Below are positions 26,735-34,681 of a DNA stretch of 64,000 nt, piece by piece. Position numbers and translations under genes: made by a program. This DNA is from Enterovirga rhinocerotis (GTDB lineage Bacteria > Pseudomonadota > Alphaproteobacteria > Rhizobiales > Beijerinckiaceae), in NCBI RefSeq assembly GCF_004363955.1, contig NZ_SNZR01000011.1, positions 806,001-870,000 of the forward strand. The letters are read 5' to 3'. The notes below the pieces were generated by a model. The model was given only the letters and a program-made list of their open reading frames with translations. It was not told the DNA's origin and did no database searches. The number at the start of each line of letters is the position of its first letter. Within the stretch, counting starts at the first letter, position 1.

Positions 26735-27377
26735 TCAGGTTGACGCCGTCACGGGCCGCGTGCTCTCTCCTGCCATGCTTTCGGCTCCGACCTCGGGGAG
26801 GTCCCAGCTCTTCTCGCTCCCCAACATCCTCACCTATTGCCGGGTCGCGGCCGTGCCCGTCGTCGTGGCGCTGCTGTTCTGGCCCGACGATCATTGGTCG
26901 CGCTGGGCGGCCCTCGCGGTTTTCGTCGCCGCCGCCGTGACCGATTATTTCGACGGCTATTTCGCCCGTGCCTATGCGCAGCATTCGCAGCTCGGGCGGA
27001 TGCTCGATCCGATCGCCGACAAGCTTCTCGTGGCGGCCTGCCTCCTCATGCTCGCCGCAGACGAGACCATCTCGGGGCTCTCGCTCTGGGCCGCGATCGT
27101 GATTCTGTGCCGCGAGGTGCTGGTGTCGGGCCTGCGCGAGTACCTCGCCGAACTGAAGGTCGGCGTGCCGGTGTCGCGCGTCGCCAAATGGAAGACGACG
27201 GCGCAACTCGTCGCGCTCGGCTTTCTCATCGCCGGGCCGGCCGGCGAGACGCTCCTTCCCGGCACGATCATGACCGGCATCGTCCTGCTTTGGACGGCCG
27301 CCGCGCTCACCATCTATACCGGCTGGGACTATCTGAAGATCGGCATCGCGACGATGGTCGATCAGGAGCGTCCCTGA
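26724..27377 (+). CDS. pgsA: CDP-diacylglycerol--glycerol-3-phosphate 3-phosphatidyltransferase
   Basis: This membrane enzyme makes phosphatidylglycerophosphate, the first committed step to phosphatidylglycerol. The CDP-alcohol phosphotransferase motif is complete: [27 protein letters not shown] fits D-x2-DG-x2-AR-x8-G-x3-D-x3-D. About five or six hydrophobic segments follow the [17 protein letters not shown] start. The ATG at 26724 overlaps the uvrC stop; alternatives are 26712 and 26775. The uvrC-pgsA-moaD order is common in Hyphomicrobiales. Confidence 0.93.
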   Translation: MSADQVDAVTGRVLSPAMLSAPTSGRSQLFSLPNILTYCRVAAVPVVVALLFWPDDHWSRWAALAVFVAAAVTDYFDGYFARAYAQHSQLGRMLDPIADKLLVAACLLMLAADETISGLSLWAAIVILCREVLVSGLREYLAELKVGVPVSRVAKWKTTAQLVALGFLIAGPAGETLLPGTIMTGIVLLWTAAALTIYTGWDYLKIGIATMVDQERP

Positions 27378-27628
27378 TGAAGCTCGTCTACTTCGCCTGG
27401 GTGCGCGAGCGAATCGGCCGGGCCGAGGAGGAGATCGACCCTCCGGCGGAGGTCGAGACCGTGGCCGATCTCGTCACCTGGCTGAGCGGACGCGGCGAGA
27501 ACTACGCCCATGCCTTCGACAATCCGGGCGTCGTCCGCGCGGCGCTCGACCGGATGCACGCCAAGCCGGAAACCTCTGTCCGGGGCGCCCGCGAGGCGGC
27601 CTTCTTCCCCCCGATGACGGGCGGCTGA
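27377..27628 (+). CDS. moaD: Molybdopterin synthase sulfur carrier subunit
   Basis: This 83-residue ubiquitin-like protein starts KLVYFAWVRERIG and ends in the Gly-Gly needed for thiocarboxylate formation (FFPPMTGG). It carries sulfur to MoaE in molybdopterin synthesis. Its ATG overlaps the pgsA stop by one base (TGATG). In related genomes moaE usually follows, but here the next gene is a P-type ATPase, so MoaE must be encoded elsewhere. Confidence 0.92.
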   Translation: MKLVYFAWVRERIGRAEEEIDPPAEVETVADLVTWLSGRGENYAHAFDNPGVVRAALDRMHAKPETSVRGAREAAFFPPMTGG

Positions 27629-27664
27629 GGAGGCTCTCCCGTCCGTGACCTTCGTCGGCCGGTA

Positions 27665-27678
27665 TTGATCTCGATCAA
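27665..27678 (+). promoter_or_regulatory. FNR/FixK-type anaerobox upstream of the P-type ATPase gene
   Basis: TTGATCTCGATCAA is a perfect TTGAT-N4-ATCAA palindrome, the consensus for FNR, FnrN and FixK regulators. It is centred 118 bases before the ATPase start, in the gap after moaD. It suggests induction under low oxygen. Confidence 0.75.
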
Positions 27679-27789
27679 TGCGCCGGCCGGCCGCGACGGG
27701 CAGGTTTCGTCCGCCGGGTTCGACCATCTTCGCGCCGGCCGGAGAGCTTGGCGGCGAGCGAGATCGCGGTCGACACGGAGAGTTGTTGA

Positions 27790-30540
27790 ATGAGGGATGG
27801 GCCTCACGGTTCCGCGTCCGGAGCCGTCCCCGACGAATCCGCCTGGCATGCCACCGATATCGAGGCGGCCCTGTCGCGTCTCCGGAGCGAGGCGGAGGGG
27901 CTGACATCGGCAGACGCGGCGGATCGGCTGGCACGGTACGGCCGGAACAGCCTGCCGGAGCCGCCGCGGCCCAGCCCCCTCCTGCGCTTCCTGCGCCAGT
28001 TCCACAGCGCTCTGATCTACTTCCTTCTGGCTGCCGCGCTCGCTGCGGCGGTGCTCGGGCATGTCGTCGATGCGGCGGTGATCGTCGTCGTCGTGATCGC
28101 GAACGCCGCCATCGGCTTCGTCCAGGAGGGCAAGGCGGAGCAGGCGCTCGACGCGATCCGGCAGATGATCGCGCCGAAAGCCCCGGTCCTGCGCGATGGC
28201 CATCGGACCTCGGTCCCGGCCGATGAGATCGTGCCCGGCGACGTCGTCCTGCTCGAGCCGGGCGACAGGGTCCCGGCGGACCTGAGGCTCCTGCGGACGC
28301 GGAGCCTCCTGATCGACGAGGCGATCCTCACCGGCGAATCGGTGGCGGCCGAAAAGCGCGAGGAAGCCGTCGCGCCCGATGCGGCGCTGGGGGACCGCGC
28401 CTCCATGGCCTTCTCCGGCAGCCTCGTCGCGGCCGGGCAGGGGGCGGGGCTCGTCGTCGCCACCGGGCAGGACAGCGAACTCGGCCGGATCAGCCGGCTG
28501 ATCGAGACCGCCCAGGTTCTCGAGACGCCGCTGCTGCGGCAGGTGGACGAGTTCGGGCGTCGCTTCACCTGGGTCGCGGTGCTCGGTGCGGTGGTGGTGT
28601 TCGCGCTCGCGACCCTGCTGCGCTCCTATCCCTGGGACGAGGCGCTGATCGTGGTGGTGGCGCTCGCCGTCGGCGTCGTCCCCGAGGGGCTGCCGGCCGT
28701 CATCACCATCACCCTCGCGATCGGCGTCAGGCGGATGGCGGCCCGCCACGCCATCATCCGGCGCCTGCCCGCCGTCGAGACGCTGGGCGCGACCTCGATC
28801 ATCTGCTCCGACAAGACCGGCACGCTGACCCGGAACGAGATGACCGCCGGCCGGATCGTCACCGCGGAGAGGCAGCTTCGGGCCGAGGGCGTCGGCTATG
28901 CGCCGGAGGGCGAGTTGCGCGACCGGGACGGAACACCCTGGCGGCGCGGCGAAGGCAGGACCGATGCCGCCGGCACGCTCGCGACCTGCGGTCTCCTCTG
29001 CAACGACGCGGTGCTGCACGATCATTCCGGCGATTGGCGCGTCGAGGGCGATCCGATGGAGGGCGCCCTGCTGACGCTCGCCGCCAAGGCCGGCCTCGAT
29101 GCCGCCCGCGAGCGGACGGCCTGGCCGCGCCTCGACGAAATCCCCTTCGATGCGGAATACCGCTTCATGGCGACGCTGCATCGCCACGGCGACGGCCTCG
29201 GCATGATCTTCGTCAAGGGCGCGCCCGAGCGCCTGCTCGCCATGTGCGAGGTACAGGAGGCCCCGGGCGGGGCGACCGGGCTCGACGCGGATTATTGGAC
29301 CGCGGCGATCGCCGAGGCCGCGGCCGGCGGCGAGCGCGTCCTCGGCTTCGCCTGCAAGGCCGTCGATGCCTCGGTCGGGACGATCGACCGGGCGCACCTG
29401 TCCGACGGGCTCGTCTTCCTCGGCCTCGTCGGCTTCATCGATCCGCCGCGCGAGGAAGCCGTGGCCGCCGTGCGCGAATGCCGCTCGGCCGGGATCGGGG
29501 TGAAAATGATCACCGGCGATCACGGCGCCACCGCCGCAGCCATCGCCCGGCAGCTCGCGCTCGCGGACGAGCCGAAGGTCGTGACCGGCGCGGAGCTCGA
29601 CGCCGTGTCCGACGCCGATCTGCCCGCTCTGGCGCTCTCGACGCAGGTGTTCGCGCGGGCCGCGCCCGAACATAAGCTGCGGATCGTGCGCGCCCTGCAA
29701 TCGACCGGCGCCGTGGTCGCGATGACCGGCGACGGCGTCAACGACGCGCCCTCGCTGAAACAGGCCGATGTCGGCATCGCGATGGGCCGGAAGGGCACCG
29801 AAGCTGCCAAGCAGGCGGCGCAGATGGTGCTGACGGACGACAATTTCGCCACCATCGTCAGCGCGGTGCACGAGGGGCGGACCGTCTACGACAACATCCG
29901 CAAGGTGATCGCCTGGACCATCCCGACCAATGGCGGCGAGGCGCTGATGATCATCGCCGCCATTCTCTTCGGGCTGACCCTGCCGATGACGGCGGTGCAG
30001 ATCCTCTGGCTCAATCTGGTCCTCACGGTGACGCTGGGGCTCGTCCTCGCCTTCGAGCCCTCGGAGCCGGATGCGATGAGGCGCAAGCCCCGCGCCCCGG
30101 ACAGCTCGCTCCTGACGCCGTTCCTCGTCTGGCGCATCGTGTTCGTATCGGCGCTCTTCATGATCGGCGGTTTCGGCATCTTCTCCTGGGCGAAGGCGAA
30201 GGGGCTGTCCGACGAGACGGCGCGGACGATGGTCGTCAACGTGCTCGTCGTGATGGAGATCGTCTACCTGTTCAACGTCCGCTACCTGCACGGACGCTCC
30301 TTCACCTGGCGAGGCGCGCTCGGAACCCCGATGGTGCTGGCGGCCATCGTGGCGGTGGTGCTGGCGCAGCTCGCCTTCACCTACGCGCCCTGGATGCATG
30401 CGCTGTTCGACAGTCGTCCGGTCGCCCTTGCGGACGGGATCGTCATTCTCCTCGTCGGCGTCGCGGCCTTCGCGATCCTCGAGGCGGAGAAGGCGATCTT
30501 CCTGCGGACCGGGCTGATGGACAGGATGGGGGGCGCCTGA
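27790..30540 (+). CDS. P2-type cation-transporting ATPase of unknown ion specificity
   Basis: This 916-residue membrane pump has all catalytic elements: actuator TGES (residues 181-184), phosphorylation site Asp341 in CSDKTGTLT, FVKGAPERLL in the nucleotide domain and MTGDGVNDAPSLKQADVGIAMG in the hinge. TM4 reads VVPEGLPAVITITLAIG as in Ca2+ pumps of the SERCA type, and Asn714 and Glu717 match their TM5 ligands. TM6 reads NLVLT (742-746), where SERCA has NxxTD, so the ligand Asp is replaced by Thr. Ion specificity is therefore open. An FNR/FixK box precedes it, and it is convergent with the NDH-2 gene. Confidence 0.87.
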   Translation: MRDGPHGSASGAVPDESAWHATDIEAALSRLRSEAEGLTSADAADRLARYGRNSLPEPPRPSPLLRFLRQFHSALIYFLLAAALAAAVLGHVVDAAVIVVVVIANAAIGFVQEGKAEQALDAIRQMIAPKAPVLRDGHRTSVPADEIVPGDVVLLEPGDRVPADLRLLRTRSLLIDEAILTGESVAAEKREEAVAPDAALGDRASMAFSGSLVAAGQGAGLVVATGQDSELGRISRLIETAQVLETPLLRQVDEFGRRFTWVAVLGAVVVFALATLLRSYPWDEALIVVVALAVGVVPEGLPAVITITLAIGVRRMAARHAIIRRLPAVETLGATSIICSDKTGTLTRNEMTAGRIVTAERQLRAEGVGYAPEGELRDRDGTPWRRGEGRTDAAGTLATCGLLCNDAVLHDHSGDWRVEGDPMEGALLTLAAKAGLDAARERTAWPRLDEIPFDAEYRFMATLHRHGDGLGMIFVKGAPERLLAMCEVQEAPGGATGLDADYWTAAIAEAAAGGERVLGFACKAVDASVGTIDRAHLSDGLVFLGLVGFIDPPREEAVAAVRECRSAGIGVKMITGDHGATAAAIARQLALADEPKVVTGAELDAVSDADLPALALSTQVFARAAPEHKLRIVRALQSTGAVVAMTGDGVNDAPSLKQADVGIAMGRKGTEAAKQAAQMVLTDDNFATIVSAVHEGRTVYDNIRKVIAWTIPTNGGEALMIIAAILFGLTLPMTAVQILWLNLVLTVTLGLVLAFEPSEPDAMRRKPRAPDSSLLTPFLVWRIVFVSALFMIGGFGIFSWAKAKGLSDETARTMVVNVLVVMEIVYLFNVRYLHGRSFTWRGALGTPMVLAAIVAVVLAQLAFTYAPWMHALFDSRPVALADGIVILLVGVAAFAILEAEKAIFLRTGLMDRMGGA

Positions 30541-30546
30541 GGGGTT

Positions 30547-31851
30547 CTAACCGGGCTTCCCGCCTCTCGTCGCGTCCGCTTTCGTGATCAGCCGGGCGCT
30601 GCGCTGGCCGGTGAAATAGATCCAGAGCCAGCTCAGGATCACCTTCAGCCGGTGGCGCAGGCCGATCAGGAAGTAGATGTGCACGATGCCCCACAGCCAC
30701 CAGGCGAACCAGCCGGTGAAGCTGAACCGGCGGAAATCCACGACGGCGGCGCGCTTGCCGATCGTCGCGAGGCTGCCGGAATCCTTGTAGCGGAACGGAC
30801 CCGGGGCGGGCTGTCCCCTGAGCCGGGCCTCGATGACCTCGGCGACGTAGCGCCCCTCCTGCTTGGCAGCCGGGGCGATGCCGGGAACGGGCGTGCCGTC
30901 GGGCATCGCGAGGGTCGCGGTGTCGCCGATGACGAAGATGTTCGGACGGTCCGGGACCGTGAGGTCGGGCTGCACCTGAACGCGTCCGGCGCGATCGGCC
31001 GGAGCGTCGAGCCATTGTGCGGCCGGCGAGGCGGAGACGCCGGCCGCCCAGACGATGGTCCTCGCCGGGATGAAGCGGTCGCCGACCTGGACGCCGTCCG
31101 CCGTGCAGTTCGAGACGGGTTCGCCCAGCATCACCTCGACGGACCGGTTCACCAGGGCGGTCCGCGCATAGGTCGAGAGGTCCTCGCGGAAGCCGGACAG
31201 GATGCGCGGGCCGGCCTCGATGAGGATCACGCGGGCCTTGCGCGTGTCGAAGTCGCGGAAATCGGGCCGGAGCGTCTCGTGCGCGAGCTCGGCGATCATC
31301 CCGGCGACCTCGACGCCGGTGGGGCCGCCGCCGATGACCGCGAAGGTGAGAAGCGCCTCGCGCTCCGCTTCGTCTGCCGTTCGCTCCGCCTTTTCGAAGG
31401 CGGTGAGGATCTTGCCCCGTATGCCGGTGGCATCGTCGAGCGTCTTCAGTCCGGGCGCGTAGGCCTCCCATTCGTCATGCCCGAAATAGGCGTGCCCCGC
31501 TCCGGTGGCGAGGATCAGCGTGTCGAAGGGAATCGCGTCTCCATCGGCCAGCAGGACCGCGTTCCGCTCGCGGTCCACCCCGACGACGTCGCCGAGCAGC
31601 GTCGTGACGTTGCCGTAGTCGCGGAGCAGCGACCGGATGGGCCAGGCGATCTCCGACGGCGCCAGGGACGCGGTCGCGGCCTGGTAGAGCAGCGGCTGGA
31701 AGAGGTGGTGGTTGCTCCGGTCGATCGCCGTGATGCGAAGGCCGCCATTGGCATCCGCGCGTCCGAGGCGATGCGTCACCTCGAGGCCGCCGAAGCCGAT
31801 TCCGACCACGACGACGTGATGCGAGGGATCGCGTCCTGAACGACGGCTCAT
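30547..31851 (-). CDS. NDH-2-type NAD(P)H dehydrogenase (FAD-dependent)
   Basis: This 434-residue flavoprotein has an FAD-binding GxGxxG near the N-terminus (VVVVGIGFGGLEVTHRLG), LFQPLLYQAATASLAP, the NAD-binding second Rossmann fold (FAVIGGGPTGVEVAGMIAELA) and FVIGDTATL. The C-terminal region is rich in Trp and hydrophobic residues (FTGWFAWWLWGIVHIYFLIGL), the membrane-binding part of type II NADH dehydrogenases. It would pass electrons from NADH to quinone without pumping protons. It lies 63 bases downstream of the CbpM-like gene and may share its transcript. Confidence 0.88.
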   Translation of the reverse strand: MSRRSGRDPSHHVVVVGIGFGGLEVTHRLGRADANGGLRITAIDRSNHHLFQPLLYQAATASLAPSEIAWPIRSLLRDYGNVTTLLGDVVGVDRERNAVLLADGDAIPFDTLILATGAGHAYFGHDEWEAYAPGLKTLDDATGIRGKILTAFEKAERTADEAEREALLTFAVIGGGPTGVEVAGMIAELAHETLRPDFRDFDTRKARVILIEAGPRILSGFREDLSTYARTALVNRSVEVMLGEPVSNCTADGVQVGDRFIPARTIVWAAGVSASPAAQWLDAPADRAGRVQVQPDLTVPDRPNIFVIGDTATLAMPDGTPVPGIAPAAKQEGRYVAEVIEARLRGQPAPGPFRYKDSGSLATIGKRAAVVDFRRFSFTGWFAWWLWGIVHIYFLIGLRHRLKVILSWLWIYFTGQRSARLITKADATRGGKPG

Positions 31852-31914
31852 TCATGTCTCCGAACTGTGGCGCCCGGAGAAGAAACGCTCCCGGGCCGGA
31901 AGGTGCCGCACCGG

Positions 31915-32211
31915 CTAGAGGGGTTGCGGTGCCGGCTTCCGCCCGAGGTTCTCGCTGCGGAGTTCGGACAGCGCCTGCCGCAGGCCGTGCAACTGGTCCG
32001 TCAGGTGAAGGATCACGTCGACGCCCTCATGATTGACGCCGAAATCGCGGATCAGCTCCTGGATGAGGCGCGCCCTCGCGACATCGCGGTCGGAGAAGGC
32101 GGCTCCCTCGCCCGACGGTTCCGGGATGATCCAGCGCTGTTCGAGCCAGATTTCGAGCGTCTGCCCCTCGAGGCCCGAACATGCCAGGAAGTCCTGCCTG
32201 CTCATGATCAT
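31915..32211 (-). CDS. cbpM: CbpM-like chaperone modulator
   Basis: This 98-residue protein has a short MerR-like helix-turn-helix region (SRQDFLACSGLEGQTLEIWLEQRWIIPE) and SDRDVARARLIQELIRDFGVNHEGVDVILHLTDQL, the CbpM pattern. In E. coli CbpM binds the J-domain of CbpA and inhibits it. The ATG at 32211 overlaps the stop of the upstream DnaJ gene as ATGA, so the pair is coupled in the usual cbpA-cbpM order. Confidence 0.85.
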   Translation of the reverse strand: MIMSRQDFLACSGLEGQTLEIWLEQRWIIPEPSGEGAAFSDRDVARARLIQELIRDFGVNHEGVDVILHLTDQLHGLRQALSELRSENLGRKPAPQPL

Positions 32212-33113
32212 GGCGTGTCGCCCTCGCGCGGGTTGTAGTCTCCGGCCTTGCTCCAAGTGCTCACGAAGGCCTCGAGTTCCGGATCCGGAGGCTTCGGCAG
32301 AACGACCTTGAGCCTCACGTACTCATCGCCGAAGCCGCCGTCCCGGCGCGGCGCGCCCTTGCCGCGCAGGCGCAGGACCGTGCCGGTATTCGACCCTTTC
32401 GGGACGGCCATCGAGACCTCGCCGGTCGGCGTCGGCACGACGATGCGGGCGCCGAGCACGGCCTCCGCAAGGGAGATCGGCAGCTCGAGCGAGATGTCGT
32501 CCCCCTCCCGGGCGAAGCGCGGATCGGGCAGGACCTCGATCTCGATGAGCGCGTCTCCGGGGGCGCCCGCTCCCATGCCGGGCATGCCCTTGCCCTTGAG
32601 GCGCAGGGTCTGGCCGTCGACGAGGCCGGGTGGGATCTTCACGTCGAGCGTGCCGCCCTCCGGCAGCGTGATCCGCCGGGTCGCTCCCGAGATCGAATCG
32701 ACGAAATCGACCGCGAGCCGGTAATGCAGGTCCTCGCCCCGCCGGTTCGCGCGGGCGCGCTGGTTCCGCCGCAGGAGTTCGGCGAAGGCGTCGTCCCCAT
32801 CCATGAAATCGGCGAAGCCGGCGCTGCTGCTGTAGCCGTGGCCGTCGCCGGTCGTCGCGTAATCCCGGTAGAAGGGCTGCTGCGGACGCTCCGCGCCGGA
32901 GGCGTCGATCTCGCCGTCGTCGAAGCGCTTGCGCTTGTCGGCATCCCCGAGGAGGTCGTAGGCCGAGGCCACCTCCTTGAACTTGTCCTCGGCCGTCTTG
33001 TCTCCGGGGTTCAGGTCCGGGTGCAGCTTCTTGGCGAGGGCCCGATAGGCCTTCTGGATCTCGGCGGCGGATGCCGTCGTGGCGACGCCGAGCACGTCAT
33101 AGGGATTTCTCAC
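32208..33113 (-). CDS. cbpA: CbpA-type DnaJ co-chaperone
   Basis: This 301-residue protein has an N-terminal J-domain (NPYDVLGVATTASAAEIQKAYRALAKKLHPDLNPGD) with the HPD motif that stimulates DnaK ATPase, a Gly/charged linker, no zinc-finger Cys repeats, and two C-terminal substrate-binding domains (DVKIPPGLVDGQTLRLKGKGMPG, LRLRGKGAPRRDGGFGDEYVRL). That is CbpA, not DnaJ. I chose the GTG at 33113 because MRNPYDVLGV is the normal family start; a TTG at 33146 is possible. CbpM follows. Confidence 0.9.
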   Translation of the reverse strand: MRNPYDVLGVATTASAAEIQKAYRALAKKLHPDLNPGDKTAEDKFKEVASAYDLLGDADKRKRFDDGEIDASGAERPQQPFYRDYATTGDGHGYSSSAGFADFMDGDDAFAELLRRNQRARANRRGEDLHYRLAVDFVDSISGATRRITLPEGGTLDVKIPPGLVDGQTLRLKGKGMPGMGAGAPGDALIEIEVLPDPRFAREGDDISLELPISLAEAVLGARIVVPTPTGEVSMAVPKGSNTGTVLRLRGKGAPRRDGGFGDEYVRLKVVLPKPPDPELEAFVSTWSKAGDYNPREGDTP

Positions 33114-33301
33114 GGCCTGTTTCCGCCTCGCCTTGATCGACGGCAAGCACCCCCCGGGAAGACGCCATCGCCCGGGCGGCGGACATGCCTGATCGAGGAG
33201 GACATCAGAGCCTCATGGCGGGCGCGCCGCAAGAGGGCGCCCGCCTGCCGGCGTCGTTCGGAAGAACGGAGCCGGGGCCGAGGCCAACGGTCGTCCGCCG
33301 G

Positions 33302-34534
33302 CTACTTCGTCGGCCAGACCGGCTTGGCCAGGGCGTCCTGCGGCGGATAGACGGTGATCGCCTTCCCGCCCTGCCATTGAACGATGTAGATGCCGGCATC
33401 GGTGCGGCGTCCCTTGTCGTCGAACTTGATACGCGTGCCTGGGAAGAAGCGTGCCGGGCCGTCCGTGAGATCGAGGCCGCGCAATGCCTCCGCGACGGCT
33501 TCCCGGTCGGCTTTCCCGGACCGTTCCAGCGCCTCCTTCATGATCCACATCTCGCCGTAGGCGCTCATCGCGCTCTGGGTCATCCAGAGCTCGCCCGATT
33601 TCTGGACGTATTCGGCGGCGAGTTCCTGCGTCCCCTTCGTGTTCCAGTTCGCGACCACCGACATCAGGCCTTCGAGAAGCTCGGTCGGCACGTTCTGCAC
33701 CATGTCGGGCTCCGCGATCGCAGTGCCGCTCGAGATGGTCGGGATACGGCCGCGGCCGATGCCGAACTCGTTCATCTTCTCGAGCAGCAGCTTGCAATCG
33801 GAGATGACCGTCGGCAGCAGGAGGACGAGATCGGGCCGCGCCGAGCGGATCCGCTGGACGAGGGGCGTCGCATCGGCGAGCGGCGGCGTGAAGGTTTCAT
33901 CGACGACGAGGTTGAGATTGAGCTGCTTGAGGAAGGTCTCCTTGATCGGCTTGATGAAGGAGACGGAGGCGGCCGTGTTGTCCATCACGATGGCGACGGT
34001 CTTTGGCTTCTTGCCCGTGGTCTGCTCGGCCAGCTTGATGAGTTCGGGCAGCGAATCCTGCGCCTGCTGGATCGCCGTCGGCGAGGTCTGGAAGACGTAG
34101 CGGAAGCCGCGATCCGTCAGCAGGTCGGAATAGGCGACCGTGAGGACCGGGATCTTGGCCCGTTCCGTCACTTCGGTGGCGGCGAGCGTGAAAGAGCTGA
34201 GATAGGCGGCGCTCATCGCGACGATGTCGCCTTCCTGAGCCACCATGCGCTGCGCGGCGTTCTTGGCCTTCTCGGTCGAATCGCCTGCATCGTGAACGAT
34301 CAGCTTGAGCTTGGCCCCACCGATCGCCTTCACGCCGCCTGCGTCGTTGATGTGCTCGATGGCGAGCTTGGCGCCCTTCAGCATGACTTCGCCGCCGCGC
34401 GACCACGGGCCGGACAGAGGGACCAGGAGGCCGACCTTGATCTCGGAGGGTTGGGCCTGCGTGGTCCGCGGCAGCAGGCCTGCAAGCCCGGTGGCAGAAA
34501 TGAGCGCGGTCGCGCGCCTTCTGGACAACGTCAT
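33302..34534 (-). CDS. Branched-chain amino-acid-type ABC substrate-binding protein
   Basis: This 410-residue periplasmic protein has a signal sequence with an Arg run (MTLSRRRATALISATGLAGL...) and the family-6 (LivJ-like) fold: IKVGLLVPLSGPWSRGGEVMLKGAKLAIEHINDAGGV, KLKLIVHDAGDSTEKAKNAAQRMV, FRYVFQTSP. Such proteins bind branched-chain amino acids, amides, urea or aromatic acids. No permease genes adjoin it, so the ligand is unknown. It is divergent from the GMC oxidoreductase gene and the two may be co-regulated. Confidence 0.88.
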   Translation of the reverse strand: MTLSRRRATALISATGLAGLLPRTTQAQPSEIKVGLLVPLSGPWSRGGEVMLKGAKLAIEHINDAGGVKAIGGAKLKLIVHDAGDSTEKAKNAAQRMVAQEGDIVAMSAAYLSSFTLAATEVTERAKIPVLTVAYSDLLTDRGFRYVFQTSPTAIQQAQDSLPELIKLAEQTTGKKPKTVAIVMDNTAASVSFIKPIKETFLKQLNLNLVVDETFTPPLADATPLVQRIRSARPDLVLLLPTVISDCKLLLEKMNEFGIGRGRIPTISSGTAIAEPDMVQNVPTELLEGLMSVVANWNTKGTQELAAEYVQKSGELWMTQSAMSAYGEMWIMKEALERSGKADREAVAEALRGLDLTDGPARFFPGTRIKFDDKGRRTDAGIYIVQWQGGKAITVYPPQDALAKPVWPTK

Positions 34535-34595
34535 GATTTCCTCCCGGCGCGTCTGTCGGACGCCGCTGCCATGTGACTATCCAATGGATTATAGC

Positions 34596-34624
34596 CTGAC
34601 AATCTGCTGGTCTGACAATATAAT
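34596..34624 (+). promoter_or_regulatory. Sigma-70-like promoter and direct repeats for the GMC oxidoreductase
   Basis: CTGACA (34596-34601) and TATAAT (34619-34624) are separated by 17 bases, a near-ideal sigma-70 promoter on the + strand. CTGACAAT occurs twice (34596-34603 and 34612-34619) and may be a regulator site. On the reverse strand TATAAT (34593-34588) with TTGTCA further upstream could serve the divergent binding-protein gene at a longer 19-base spacing. Confidence 0.6.
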
Positions 34625-34681
34625 CGGCCAAGTCTCCGGCCGTTGTCGGGGCGTTCGAAAAATCGGGTCGGGAGGTTCAGG

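Noticed and set aside
33133-33146. Degenerate FNR-like site TTGAT-N4-GGCAA before cbpA
   Set aside because: Only one half matches and it lies about 20 bases from the start codon, too close for normal activation. Not listed as a site.
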